Part shown: piece after piece, positions 1 to 13,600 of the stretch | How the letters are laid out: every line of letters begins with the position of its first letter | Position numbering within the stretch: the first letter of the stretch is position 1 | NCBI GenBank assembly: GCA_940671915.1 | Contig: CALNVZ010000174.1 | Location: forward strand, 25,115,355-25,179,354 | DNA length: 64,000 bases | Direction of reading: 5' to 3' | Source: Paracentrotus lividus | Lineage: Eukaryota > Echinodermata > Echinoidea > Camarodonta > Echinidae | Position numbers and translations under genes: made by a program | The notes under the pieces: generated by a model | Seen by the model: only the letters and a program-made list of their open reading frames with translations | The model's database searches: none | Told to the model about the DNA's origin: nothing

Positions 1-1554
1 AATTTTGAATTGTTATTTGCTGTTATGAAATAAAGGAACCCTGTGGAAGGGGAATAAAAAAAAAAAAATTAAGTTGGCCAGTTTTTGATTATAACAAACA
101 GTAATACCAAGCTACAAAACAAGGTTAAATATATGGCATATTGTTGTCCCTCTTTTGAGCTGTAAGCTTACAAATGTCAAATGGGGTTAGTTGGAACATT
201 TTGAACGGGGTTAGTTGGAACATGTACTTAGTAAATAGGTTTCAGCTGAATAAAAAAATAAAAGTCATATAATTCAATGAAGTGTTCCGAAATAGTCCTA
301 TAAATGTATATTAGTGCACATTGGACAATTTTATTTTGGTTTAAACAAAATATATTGCAGAATGCTACGTCACAGGACTTCAGAATATCCGTATCTGAGT
401 GGATGCTATCAAGTGTAATAAAACAGGAAGTTAACAAAAAAAATGAACACCAATCTTTAATATTTTAATTGGAACCAATAAAGCAAGTTAGCTGAACCCA
501 TGCAATAATGATGCAGGTATTTTAAATATAATTTTATATAATATAAAGAACAATGTTTCAACTTACCCCATATACCTTGTTCCAACTAACCCCGTGTCTG
601 GGGTTAGTTGGAACACTTGACATGGACTTGTTGAAGATGGATTTTTTCCGGAACCATCACTAAGTTTAAGAATTTTATGGGGTACAATACACTCAACTTG
701 ATTGTTTATTGCTTCTTGAAATAAATCCGCTTTTGTTTTACGGCCATTTTTGTGAAAAATGTTCCATAACCCCGCTCTCCCCTATCCTTTGTATGCTTTT
801 CATTTTGATTATAATCCAATGAATTGTGAATTTAATTCTTTGTTCGATTCGTAATAAGCCTAGGCCTATCTCTGGCCTCTTAATATATTGCACATAATTA
901 CACAGTTCGAGACGAAAATTTCACAAACGTCTGTTTATTAAAATGCTTCTTTTGTCTCTATTCTTCTTCTCCTTCCTCATTTTACTCCCCTTTCCTTTTT
1001 TATCTCATTTTTTCCGCAAAACGTTTTTGTCATCCGATAGGGGGGGGGGGCACGTTACACCTTGTTACACAAGAGTCCACCAGATATAACGTGAGAAATA
1101 TTAAAGGTTAAAGTAGAGAGAGGACCTAATTAAATATGTGCCCTGCCCACCCCCCCCCCCCTTGAGAGAGGCGCCGCTACATGTAATAGTGTTCTTTTTC
1201 AGTCTTTATATAATGATTAGATATAATTTGCCCCCTTCTTTACTGCCTCCCCCCCCTTCCGATGTCTCTGATCCGATATTTAAAAAAAAAAAAAAAAAAA
1301 AACGCCCCTACCCAGCCCCTTCCCCAGAGAATTTGATTTGTTTGGCATTTTGCATTGTCAACGCTGTCCGATCCGATATGTGACGTTAGGAACTGCAACC
1401 TTTCCCACACAGACTGGTAAATATCACAACTTTAAAATACTTCCCAATTCTGTTCGCTCTTTCCCTAGCTCAAGAACGGACTTACTTCTGGAGAATCTCT
1501 AAGTTAACGTGTGTTTCTATGTACTTCCTGTTCAGGCACCGCATACGTGTAAAG
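1..1554. other. Upstream flank of MIA3
   Basis: No gene is supported here. The stretch holds a cluster of GGGGTTAGTTGGAAC motifs (184-783), a G run near 1041, C runs near 1150 and 1250, an A run near 1282 and AT-rich filler. The last 150 bases before the MIA3 start codon must contain its 5' UTR and core promoter, but I see no clear TATA box or initiator. An ACGTG core occurs near 1508 and another ACGTGT near 1546. They recall UPR-type elements, but a five-base match is weak evidence. Confidence 0.5.
184..783. repeat. Dispersed repeat with GGGGTTAGTTGGAAC motifs
   Basis: The 15-base motif occurs forward near 184, 208 and 600 and inverted at about 578-592. A related end, TTCCATAACCCCGCTCTCCC, sits at about 761-780. 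Alternating direct and inverted copies of one motif suggest a non-autonomous transposon fragment. Its outer ends could not be fixed, and the left end may lie outside the window. Confidence 0.4.
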
Positions 1555-1666
1555 ATGGCAGCCTACAAGAGGACGCGAAATGCCTTGTTATTAATACTTT
1601 TATACGTTATTTGTATCAGAGCAGATGTACCAGAAAAGGTTCTTTGTGCAGATCTGAAATGCAAAG
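1555..1666 (+). CDS. MIA3: MIA3 exon 1: signal peptide and start of the SH3 domain
   Basis: The exon starts at the ATG in AAGATGG, a good initiation context. It reads MAAYKRTRNALLLILLYVIC, a basic start plus a hydrophobic core, then IRADVPEKVLCADLKCK. Cleavage is likely near IRA. The LCADxxC pair is the first disulfide loop of MIA-type SH3 domains. It ends in phase 1 at GTATCT, and the split Ala codon is finished in exon 2. The next 6 kb is intron 1. Confidence 0.9.
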
Positions 1667-4600
1667 GTATCTCATAACTGATTCGTTGCATGAAAGTTTG
1701 TTCTGACTAAGTTTCCTATGATAAAAATCGATTATAATGTAAGGTCGGTAGGCTCAAACTTTCACGTTTCATTGACAGTGGCAGTGGACGGCAAAGGCCA
1801 TAGCGCAAGCGTTGCCTCCCCCAATCTAGCCCGTGTCGACTCAGCTGGGACAAGGGGTCAGTGCAGTGACAGTGCCTGCTTACGCACATCGAAATACCTA
1901 CAAGCAATGACAAGTTCGTTCGTACAAAGCCAGAGGACAATGCATTTTGATTGTTGGGCGCTCTGATTAGCTATCGCGTGGAGCTCCGCCTCCTGGTTGC
2001 GATGACTGAAGTGCGTTGACCGTAACTGAACAACGCGATTCAGCTGTTCCCGATAAAGACCGCTTTGTCGTGCGCGCTGTCAATAATCGGATAATAACCA
2101 AAGTGGACCCATTTCGCAAGAAAAACTGCAAGACTCGACTTCACAAAAGGTTAAGCGTAGACCCACTCTTTCAATATATTTTAGAATAAAGAAGAGAAAT
2201 TTTAAAAGGAACTTCAACGAATCCACTGTCGGACTTCGCCCAACATTTGAAAACGTATAAAGAAATGCACTTACACTTATGCATGGTCAATTCATAATTG
2301 ACCTTGCACTGGGAAGTACCTTAATGCAGCAGTTTTCTTCCAATGGAAAGTCAATGCAGAAAAGTGTCTTGAGCAGCTTAAGCCAAGTCAAGGTGGCATA
2401 TCCAAAAAGGGGTCTAAAATTCTACTAAACAAAACTCAAAATATCTAATGGAAGAATTATATTGCAATGAGACTATAGTCTATAGATTATCCTAATTTAT
2501 TTTAAGGTAGGTTTAAAGCTGGTTTCGCCAATTATTATTGAGAAGTTTCCTCAGCAACCAAGAGGGCGACAGACAGCCATTTTTCAGTACTGACTGATGT
2601 TGGTTTGCAGCTGTATGTGAAAGAAATGAGGACTTACCCAAAAAATAAGTGACGAATCTAAATTTTATCGTGACTATTGTTAATTGGAAGGCACAATGGT
2701 AGTGTATTTCATATGCTAAACGTGATCATTCGAACGTCGTGCATAAATTATTAAATTATGGAGTAAAAATTTCTACGTGCGCCTCCTGGTTGGGATGACT
2801 GAAGTAACTGAACAACGCGATTCAGCTGTTCCCGATAAAGACAGCTTTTGTCATGTTTGTCGTGCGCACTGTCAAATCATAACCAAGGCAAAGTGGACCC
2901 ATTTCGCAAGAAAAACAGCAAGACTGGACTTCACAAAACGTGCGCCCGCAAAGCCACTCTTTCAATCCTTTTTAGAATAAAGAAGAGAAATATAAAAAGG
3001 AACTTCAACGAACCCACACTGTCGGACTCCGCCCGACAGTTGAAAACGTATAAAGAAATGAGGACTTACAAAAAAAAATGACGAATCTAATTTTTATCGT
3101 GACTAGGCCTATTTGTCTATTGTTCATTGGAAGGCACAATGGTAGTGTATTTCATATGCTAACGTAATCATTCGAACGTCGTGCATAAATTATGGAGTAA
3201 AAATTTCTACTTGTTACGCAGCCCACGTAGCGCTAGCTTAGGTTGCGCACCTAAAATGTTACCATTTTATGAATAAAAAGTAAAACTTTTTTTAATTCAT
3301 CATTGTTATGTCATTCTTTATATTCTTGTGATCAATAGAGTAAAAGCTTTGTTGAAGTTCTTCACTAAAACAATTTTATTATAAAAAAAATTGTAGATCT
3401 AGATCTAACGTTAGAACTCCCTAGATCTAATGTTAACGTTAGATTTCTAGGCCTAACTGTGTTAAGTCAAACATTACACTTTTAAAATAGGCTTGCTTGC
3501 CTTGTCATTCTGTTTGCAAAACTGGAATTTGGAATCAAATTGGAACTTGGAACCTGTCTGTGCAATACCTCATTTTGCATGTAGTTTACATTTTTTTAGA
3601 TGCAATGTTTAGAATTTTTGTGGTAGGAAATGAATAATGATATGGGAGGGGGTCCTAAACTAAAGGCGTAGACCGAGGCTGCTCTGTCTTCATCGCGTAG
3701 GCCTATCTCTCTGAAGACAGAGAACTTCGATTGCGTGAGCTGTTCAAAATGCAGTGCTGTATTCTCTGTTAAATTTCCTGAAATTTCATGGGAAAAACTT
3801 ACAGAAACCCCCAAAACCCAACTTCAACAAGACAGTTGGGCATCAAAAAGGACAATTTCTAGAGAAAATCTACTTTTAAAAGTTTTAGTTCCAGATGCGG
3901 TACGTGGAATAACTTTCATAATCTCATAGATCTATAATATGATCACCGAAAAACACTCGGCTATGGACACTGCATTTTGAACAGCACGCGCAATGATAGC
4001 TCTCTGTCCTCAGAGGGGATTACGATGAGGACAGAGCAGCCTCGGTCTACTAAAGGCAGTGCTAGTGCAGTTAAGCATCCCGCCGCGAGGCCTGCTGCTA
4101 CGTGAAGGGATAGGGTTGACGGCGACCCCTACGCACGAGGGTGCCACTAGCGCCCTAAAGGCTACACGCTGCAAAATACGTGCAAAGTGAATGGAGGCAA
4201 AATATGCAATCCGCAATTTGAACACACTGTATACCTTCAAGAAAGCTGTAAAGTCTATGTTATTGAGTACGAACTGAGCATTTACTTACTACATTTTGCT
4301 TATTTGATATGATAAAAACACTTATACGTACTTATCAATTGTCTATGACCTGGCACAATCACTATAGATGATCCTATTTTATGTGAAAACCAACCTCTTT
4401 CTCTCATCTTTCTTCTCCGCAAGTCATCTTGTTACTTAAAAAATGAAAAAAATGTATTAATTGAACTTTCTGTAAGTTACATATATAATTGTAGGCTGCT
4501 AGCTCATCAAGCACCATGCTTATGCCGCAGTCTTCCCATGTCTGTCACAATCTATGTTATACTTATATTCTGTTACATTTCCTCTTTTAAAATGAAATTT

Positions 4601-7600
4601 GAATGACTCGTAATACTATGTTCATAAAATGTATAATATATGTGAATTATGATGTGGAAAATAAAATCAATTCAATTCAATTCAAATCAATTCAATAATA
4701 CAACAGGCGCCGTAAATAGCAAAATAGTGTTTCATTTCAAAGTTCAAAATTCCTCCTTTCATGGCGAAAACTAGAAGGAAGGTGCTTAAAAGGTAAAAAT
4801 TATTGAATTATGGTAACAATTTCATAATATATCATGAAAATTTGGAAGAAAACACATAATGAAAAGTGTGAAATAAAATTCAAAGTGAGTGCGTAGACTT
4901 AAGACGTCCGTTATATTTTGACGGCAACGGAAGAGAGGGTCTCGATCTGGCTGCAATTTTCGGAATTGCTGTTGGTTTAAAGGTTTACTAAATTAGAAAA
5001 ACAAATTGGGCTTATTCGGTGGATAATTACCTTCTGAAAACGAAAGTGAAATTTGTTTTTCATAAGAAAGTCTCAATTTGACGAAAAATGTGGAAAACTA
5101 TAGGTTTTGGTAACATTCCTGAAACCCTGGGAGCTGATTGGTTCATTAGCGGAATGACGTATTAAAAGTAAGACCCCAAAACAAACGGCGACTGGCAATG
5201 CATGTATGTACACCAAACGTAATATTGGACTCCTTTGTGCAAGAGAAAACTAACGAAAATTGACGAAGAATCAATGTAGATTTAGTATACCAAAGTCTTA
5301 AGAAATACCTGTTACACATCATCAGTGAACAATTTTGCGCCAAAATATTCAAATCTTGCGTAATTTTTACCAAACATCCTTGTCTGTCTTGCTGTCGACT
5401 GCATTGCTTTGCATTATCTTAAACGCATTAACAGTCGTTTTGTGTGTCCCTGTAAGTTTAGTGCACTATTGTTGTACCTTAAATAGCCCTCCAGCATAAA
5501 CATGACGACTGGTTTTTCGACTATGAGTTTATGTATAGACAGCTACAGATCCTGTGTATCCATGCTTCGCACGCAGAGTTATGAGCTGATGGGGCAGATA
5601 AGGTCGTATGTGTATTTAGTATATACACACACACGATATGCACTTGGGACGATAGCTGCCCCATTGGCATATTTCTGCAGCATGCGAATACACATCACTC
5701 TCCACACGTAACACTAACAGACTGTACAGTACATTGTATATGGTGTCGCCTGTATATTGCATAACTGTCCTGAATTCAGTCTGCCTACAAATACTACAGT
5801 GACTGTTTAATCACCAAAATTGACTGCTATTTGATAAACTGTAAGTAGAAGAGATGTTATTTATTGTCAGTACGTAGGTCTAACCTACGTAAACAATATT
5901 CTCATTTCCTTCATATCGAGTTAGGAATATTTTAAAGTCAACTTCGGCAAAATCACTGCAAGTATTTGTGGCCCGTAGCCAGTCTGCTAGCTGCTCAACT
6001 GACAACATGCTCAAGCAAGCTTGACTTACTTTTCCAAACTCCAAAAGCTTTAAATCTCTTTTGAAAAACGATGCATGCATAAAAGCTAGGCCATAGCATC
6101 CTCAGTGCTCCTACTACAACCCTTATCAACACACAAATTAGAAATTTATGGATGAAATCGTGTCCAAAATCAACATTCTAGTGACCAATGTAATGTATGA
6201 AAGAACAGTAGATAGTCGTCGTGCAACGGGAGCGTGAGGCATAGCGGCCCCGCGCCGCCAGCTCAGGCGCTCATGCCTCTACACATACACACTGTACTGT
6301 CCTTGAAGCTGGCTTACTCACAATACGTCACAGTCACGTGACCACGATATCGCTTCGATGAAGCTTTTTAGGGGCGGGGCTTAAGCAGCGGGAATGGGCA
6401 ATTATGGGCTTTTCAAATGATCATCATTAATTACCAAAAGTGTTTTGAAAGTAATGGGTGGTAAATTGTGACTTCTGAGAATATCTCCTAACGAAAAATG
6501 GATAATTATTTTTCTAATTTAGTAAACCTTTAATTCCATGTTTTATGCATCAAGATGATCCTCAGGAAATGTAGCAAAAGATGATATATAAAAAATATGA
6601 AATATTGAATTATATGACTTCTGAATCATCAAAAACTAAGGGCGAAGCTTTTGGTTCCCCCTTCATACTTACTGAAAATTACTTTTTATTCATCAATTTT
6701 AATTTTGTATCAAAATGAATTGCTGAATGCTGAGGAGTTTGTGCTCATGTTTCATGTTCATTGTGTTTTGTTCTATCATATTAAATGGGCACTGCATATA
6801 ACTTAGGCGCTCAGACTACCAAGACTACGAGTACGTACTATGCTTGTTCTTGTAGTGTTTACTGTTATTTTACCTTTACCTGAGATTCTGAGATTAGAAA
6901 TTATATCCTCGGCTTTGCCCTTTGTCAGTTTGTAATGTACATGTACCTGTAGGGGTCCTGGGAAAATTCTCCCCATTTATTGATTATTCATGTATAGAAA
7001 CCCAATTCATGTGATGCCTCAAGTCAATCATAAAATGATAAATGAAGAAACTATCATGTCAAGTGTCAGTGATTTATTTTATGATATTTAAAATACTTTT
7101 TTTTTAAAACGATACAGCTCATATTTAAAAAGCATACATCCTGAACTGGTTGGAGGCTAAGAGTGTGTTCAATGTCCAGTTTCAAATTTATACGCCAACA
7201 TGAGTCATGATACAAAACGCAATTACAAAACACTGATATAAAGAGAAACAAAGTGTGTGTTCATTGTCCCCCATCCCGGTCGTAAAAGTAAACGTGTTTT
7301 AAATCTCGATTCGGAGGAAAATTTAAACGCCGAAAAAGATGCGTTTTGAAACACAATCAGCTTCAATTTTACGACCTTGAGCATCGCGACTGCTGCGAAA
7401 TGCGACACTGAACAGGATTGAGTTTTCAAACGTGTTTAAATGTGCTCTCGCAGTGGAAGCTTCCGGTGCAAGTGAAAAAGGGAGAAGATGTTTGTTTGTT
7501 TCTTGAGAGCGGGGAATTTAAGACGATGGAAATATAATCAGCTTTAAATTTTTGACACTGCACCGCTGATCCCGTTTATGTTTGTGTTTTGTAATTGCGT

Positions 7601-10600
7601 TTTGTATCAGGATTCATGTTGGCATATAAATTTGAAACTGGACATTGAACACACCCTAATTTGCATTATTGTATCTTTCAGCTCCACTTTCCAGAGTGCA
7701 GACAGTGTTTAGCTACAGTGCCCCAGATCCTCACTTCTTGTCTTTCAGCCAGCATGAAGTTATTCAAGTTTTTGCCAAGGATGTAGATGACTCGGGCCTG
7801 TGGACAGGAGAGGTATGTATGGTTGTAATAAACTAAATTAGAAACTAGTTATAAATTCATTTAACATAAAATTAATATAATTATAATGTAACCAACAGTT
7901 TTTTTTTTGTATCCTACAACTCTTCTTAGAATGTGTTTATTTGCTTATGGAAAATGACATCCCAGCACAGGGCTAGATGACAGAAGAAATGCTGTCCAAA
8001 AATCTTCTTGACTATCCAGAAACACCATTTTGAATATTCTTGGAATGTACAATTTATGTTGGAGGAGATACGTGTATTTGCAAATTTCTGTTTTGCAGCA
8101 AGGGGAACTGAACTGAACTGAATATAATATATTCTTAGAAACTGCCTCAAAAATGGTCCCACATATTATGTGGGACCAAACCCTATGCTTCAATCTCACT
8201 TTAATCCTGCATGTACAATGTACATTATTTTTTTAACCTAAAAGGCATTCCATCAAGCTCTGATCTTTGATGAAATATTAAAGATAGGTTAAGATTAAGA
8301 ATTGTTTACTATTTGAACACCCTATCAGATAATATGAAAAATTTTACATAGCCTAAAGCTATTGTAATGAGAATAATCATATATAAAAACTCAATTTAAT
8401 ATGCAAATTTTGTGATATAATCAGAAAACTGGGGTCATCAACTCGGCGTTCATGTGGAAAACTCAAGGGGATTTTCATGTATGGGTGAAACCTATAAATC
8501 ATACGCACCGTTTATGGGGTAGGCGTCAGCTTGCGGGGATCATAGCAAAGGGGGTAAATTGACCATTACATTAAATGCTTTACACTAAACTTTACTTAAA
8601 ATGATGGGACTATCATACGATCTCATAAACATATTGTTTTATGTAATGTGGACTTAATAACACTATACATGTATTTGTTTGGCTTTACACAAATTTTCTT
8701 TTTGCTACTTAAACTAACCTAGCCTTAAAGCCCATTGCAATGTATGTCATCACTGATTGAATCCTGATTTTCTGTCTGTTTTTTTGGTAGCTGCTCATGA
8801 AACCAGGTAAAATTGGGCTATTCAACAAGGATCTAGTCAAAGAGTTGGTCGTATTCAACAGGAGTCCTGGGCAACATGTCGATATTGTGGTAAATATTAG
8901 TGTTGTGCTTTCATGTGATATTACAGTGTATGCTAAACATTTTGTATTCTTTTATAATTCATTGATTTTTAAATGGATTGTAGTTCATAACCATTGAAAT
9001 TGATATCTGAATTGTTTACAAAGGAATCACAATGAAATGACAGTATTGTACTCTGTTTTGTTTTGTTTTTGTTTTTTAAGAAAAAAAAAGTTTAATTGTA
9101 CTTTTTTTACAAACTATCTATTTATTCGTGTACCATACCAGTAGACATTGGTGATCATGTTGTTCCACAGCTTTCTGTTTCTAGCTTTCTTGATTATTCA
9201 TCTTCTACTCCTCCCTCTTCAAACCATTTCTTCAAGCTGTCCAATCACAGCACTCTTCTTCCCAAAGTCCTTTTACCCACTATCTTTCCTGTCAGTATTG
9301 GATTCTCTAGACCACCCTTTTGTATTAAATGTTCTGTATACCAACATATTATCATCAAAATTTGGTATCAATCTGATATATCTTAATAGCGCTTTGTTTC
9401 TCATGTTTACATTTGTAGCATGGACCTGTGTAAATGCAGATAATAATTAAACACTGTATGAAAAGACTGTAATTTTGAAATAAGTTAACATTTCTGTCAC
9501 AGAAAATTATAGATGTGATATCATTCAAAAATAAAATGATTGTATCTGTAGAGTTTAGTATTGTTCAGGCATGATTTTTCTCCGCGGATTACTGCGGATT
9601 TTGAAATTCAGAGAAACACATGTAGCACACAAACAAAGTAACACTGACAAAGTCGAGGCCAAGAAATCATGAATTTCAATACCTAAAATTGCAAAATTTT
9701 CTGAATCCAAACCCACCCCCAGGAGGTTCGGTCGCTACGATCCCTCACTGGTAGCAGTTTTCCTCTTTCTTTTTTTACATTTCTCTGTCTCATGCCTGAT
9801 TGTTGTGCCTATTATTTATGAAATCCTTTGTATATCAGCAATTTACAACAATTCTACTTGGCACTATGAATGAATACAAATTCTTGTTCTACTTATGAAA
9901 ATTGAATTTATATCTCTCTGGAATAATTGTAAATTGTTTTAAATGCTGAATGAAAACATCCAGAATAAAGGTGTATAACATTTCTCTTTATTTTTTTTAA
10001 ATTTTTATTTATTTATTTATTTTTTTTTTGAAGGACTTTTTTGACCATAGAGGAGTATCACATGGATTAGGAAGTAGACGCCCACCCGAACCTACCGCAA
10101 AGGAGAAGGAGACCGAAGAGGTTGAAACGAATGAGAGTAATGGAACAGAACAGGAATTGAATGGACCAGGTAGGTTTAAGTTTGTAGCTGATCAGCAACG
10201 TAGCAAGGATGATCAGGATGAATCCACTCCTGAATCAGTTTCAAGGAATACACATGTGAAAATTGGTGATGGACCTAATAATGAAATTGGTGATGGCTCC
10301 CATAATGATAATATTCATAGAACTGGAAAACATGAAATAAAATTCGAACTTCATGACAATGAAAGGAATGAAGATAGACCTGTTCATAATTCACAAAGTG
10401 AAAGGAGAAATGTTAGGCATAGAGATAATAAGGTTCAAACAGTTTTGCAAAGTGAAACATTGAATGTAACACATGAAGACAGAGATGGATATGAAGTTGA
10501 TTGGAATAAGGCTATTCAAGGATCAGTATCTGATCAGGACATAAACCCAGTAAATGCTAATCTTGATTTCCAAGAGGATCTTTTTACAAAGGAAGTTGAC

Positions 10601-13600
10601 TCTCATTCTAAATTAAGGTTTGAAGAGGCAAGCACCAATAGTGAAAATTTAATCATTAAGGAGGGAGATATTGTTAATATTCAAGAAGCAAAAGAAAATG
10701 TTGAGTTTTTGGAAGAAAAGGAAAGCAAGATTAAGTCAGAGAAACAACTTGAGATTCAGATTCCTGATCAAAATGATGTTAAATTAAATCATCCAAAGCT
10801 TGGGCTAAACCATGAAAGGGATCAATCATTATTTAAGAAGGAACTGAGAACACATTCTGAAACATACATTCCTCATGATGCAGGGTACAATGTGGATATG
10901 GGAGAAGAAGAAAATAAAGAAGATTATGGTGATAATGAGGGAGAAGAAGATGTTTATAAAGAAGAAGATGATGATGATGACTGGCATAATCGCAAATATG
11001 TTGAAGAAGAAGAGGATTTTTTGGATGAACTTTTGGGAGCAAGTGGCAGTGCAGATAAACCTGAAAAGGCGAAACCAAAAGAAAAAAATGCAAAGGTAGC
11101 TTCTTATGGAGAAGATTTAGATAAAGGGGACTTAGAGGAAGTTGAAAAGAGTCTGTACGATGGTCCAATAAAAAATGAACCGTCTGAAGAGAGGATGGGT
11201 GTCATCAACAAAGTGCAGCAGTTGATCTTTGATACTGAGAAGCAGGAGAGGGTTATCAAGGAACAGGTCCAGAAGGATCCTCCAGGAGGACCTCTGAGGG
11301 GCGATGTCATGGATGTAGAAGAAGCAGAGTATGTCCAGGAGATGGAGAGGTTGATAGAAGAACAAGATGAAATTGCTTTGGACAATGATGTCTTTGAAAG
11401 GAGAAGGGAGCAAATACACAGTAATAAAAAAGACAATTCTGTTGACCCAACTGAGGAAAGAAGTCATGCTGAATATTCATCCACTTCAGAGAATGAGCAG
11501 ATTGTGGATGAAATTAGTAGAGATAAGGGGGAAGAATATGATGGGCAAGTAGAAGAAAACTTGGACAACCTTGTTGAAGAAGAACAAGAAGAAGAAGAAG
11601 AAGGGGAAGAACACCTCCGCAATGGTGAAGGAGAAGATGTAGATTCAAAAGATAGCAAAACGGAAGAACAGTTTTACCAACATGATGACACCATGAGAGA
11701 TTTTGATGAAGAAAATATAGAATATGTATCTCGACCAGAGGGTGACAAGATTGTGGATGAAACTGATGGCCATACGTTGGACACACATGAAGAACAAGAA
11801 GAAGGAAACTTACACAACATTGAAAAGCTTGAACAGGACAACCAACACGATGTAACCTTGACTAACATGGATGAAGAACATGGAGAAGAAGAGATAGAGC
11901 ACTTGAATAATTACGAGGAAGATGAAGGAGAAGAAGATGAGGAGGAGGAGGAGGAGGGAGCTCTAGGTTTAGTCGATAATGAGGAAATTGAAGAGTGGAT
12001 AATTCAAATGGATGAAAGTGCAAGAGAAGAATTGGAGCATCAGAGGGAAATTGATGGAAAGGCTCATGAACAAACAGATCCAGATGAGGAGTCAGATACA
12101 TTCCAAGAAGTATCCATGAACCCTGACCCCTCACCAGATGTAGAAGAAAGAAACAGTGATAGAAACATTCCGGACAATATGATGGCCATTGGTAAGTTGG
12201 ATGCAGGATTGCATTGAGCCGTCATAACATTAAAAGCTGCATCTGTACCTGCATGTACCTTACTACTTCATCCCCATGGCCATTATATGGCTTCTCCAAC
12301 CTCATTTAATGTACATTGTACATAAACCTGCCATACTAATCTCATTTGACTTCACAACAAATCTTCTTCCATGGGGAGATTAAAGTTCCCATTTCAACAA
12401 CACATGGATCAATAAAATACTTTTTTTTTTGTCTTACATAATATTTTTTTCTTCTTCAATTTTTTTAGAGAAAGAAAATGACTGAAGGTGATAGCTTTTG
12501 CTGAAGCAGCAGTAGCTACATGTTTTTATACATGTTTGACATCTCAAAGAAAAAGAATCAATATTCGTGGGTGGGGAGTAAATTTTTTTTCAATATGCTG
12601 ATAGTGGACTAACATGCATGTTGAGATTTTATGCCTTAAGTATCGACTATTATATTTTACATAGGAAGTAAAAAACAAAAAACCAACACTTAGCTGATTT
12701 ATCTGAAATGTCAAACTACTTGGTAATACACGTATGTATTAGACTGACAAATGTGTGTCAAACTGCATAAATGTACAATGTGAATATTCCTATCCTCTAA
12801 TAATTCATACTAAATGCCTTTTCATTTACTAACGTATACCTTTGTACAAAATTTTGTTAATCGTGATTTTGTATGCATTTTGTATTCAATCGCAGTGTAC
12901 TAATAATATTTTATGCTTTTAAGTTGCTATGTATTGTGCTGATTTGTTTTGCTTCACATTGTTGTTTGATTGCTTGTGATCCTTATATTAATCAGTGATA
13001 CTAACCATCGATTATTGTCTTGTTTTGTTTCTTTTGATTTTGTCTTCCATGCTTGTCACATTGTCTTGTGGATGTTCCTGTTTGTTTGTACACATGTGTG
13101 CTTAAACCCCAAATATATTGCATGCTGCTGTAATAGATTTGGAAAAGCTAGTAGAATCAAACAAATCAGAAAGTAATAAAAGCAATACTGTTAGGAATAC
13201 TACAAATTTACAAATAGATTCTTCTGGAAATGACACTGATAGGAAAACTGCAGAAAAACTTGAGCCTGATCTTTCATGTCTTTGGTGGTATCCATCTGTA
13301 GCCCATCCAAAAGTATGGCCCATTTGCCCAGTAAACAAGAATAAGATGACAGAGTTTGTAGAGAAAAGAAAACCAGTGGACAACAATCATAGCAATGTGC
13401 TAGTTAATAAACATTCCAGCTTTCAGGAAATCTATTGGATTAAAGAGTTGCCCTACTCGCTTGGCAGATGCGATTTGTTTTTGTTGAAATTTCAGTCAAA
13501 GCACAAAGTATGCACAGCTGTGGATTATTTGATCAGAGCTCTGAAGAATGATGAAATATCTCATGTTAAACAGTTAATGGAGCGTAGAAGAGAGGCCAAA

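Noticed and set aside
2777-3081. Two overlapping basic open frames near 2.8-3.1 kb
   Set aside because: The paralogous segment at 1987-2267 does not keep either frame, so no coding constraint is visible.
10833-12134. Several antisense open frames opposite exon 4
   Set aside because: Shadows of the GAA/GAT-rich sense strand, which lacks stop codons in reverse.
13118-13136. Open frame of exon 5 extending upstream to 13118
   Set aside because: TTG is not a start here; the acceptor TAATAG at 13131-13136 joins exon 4 in frame, so these bases are intronic.
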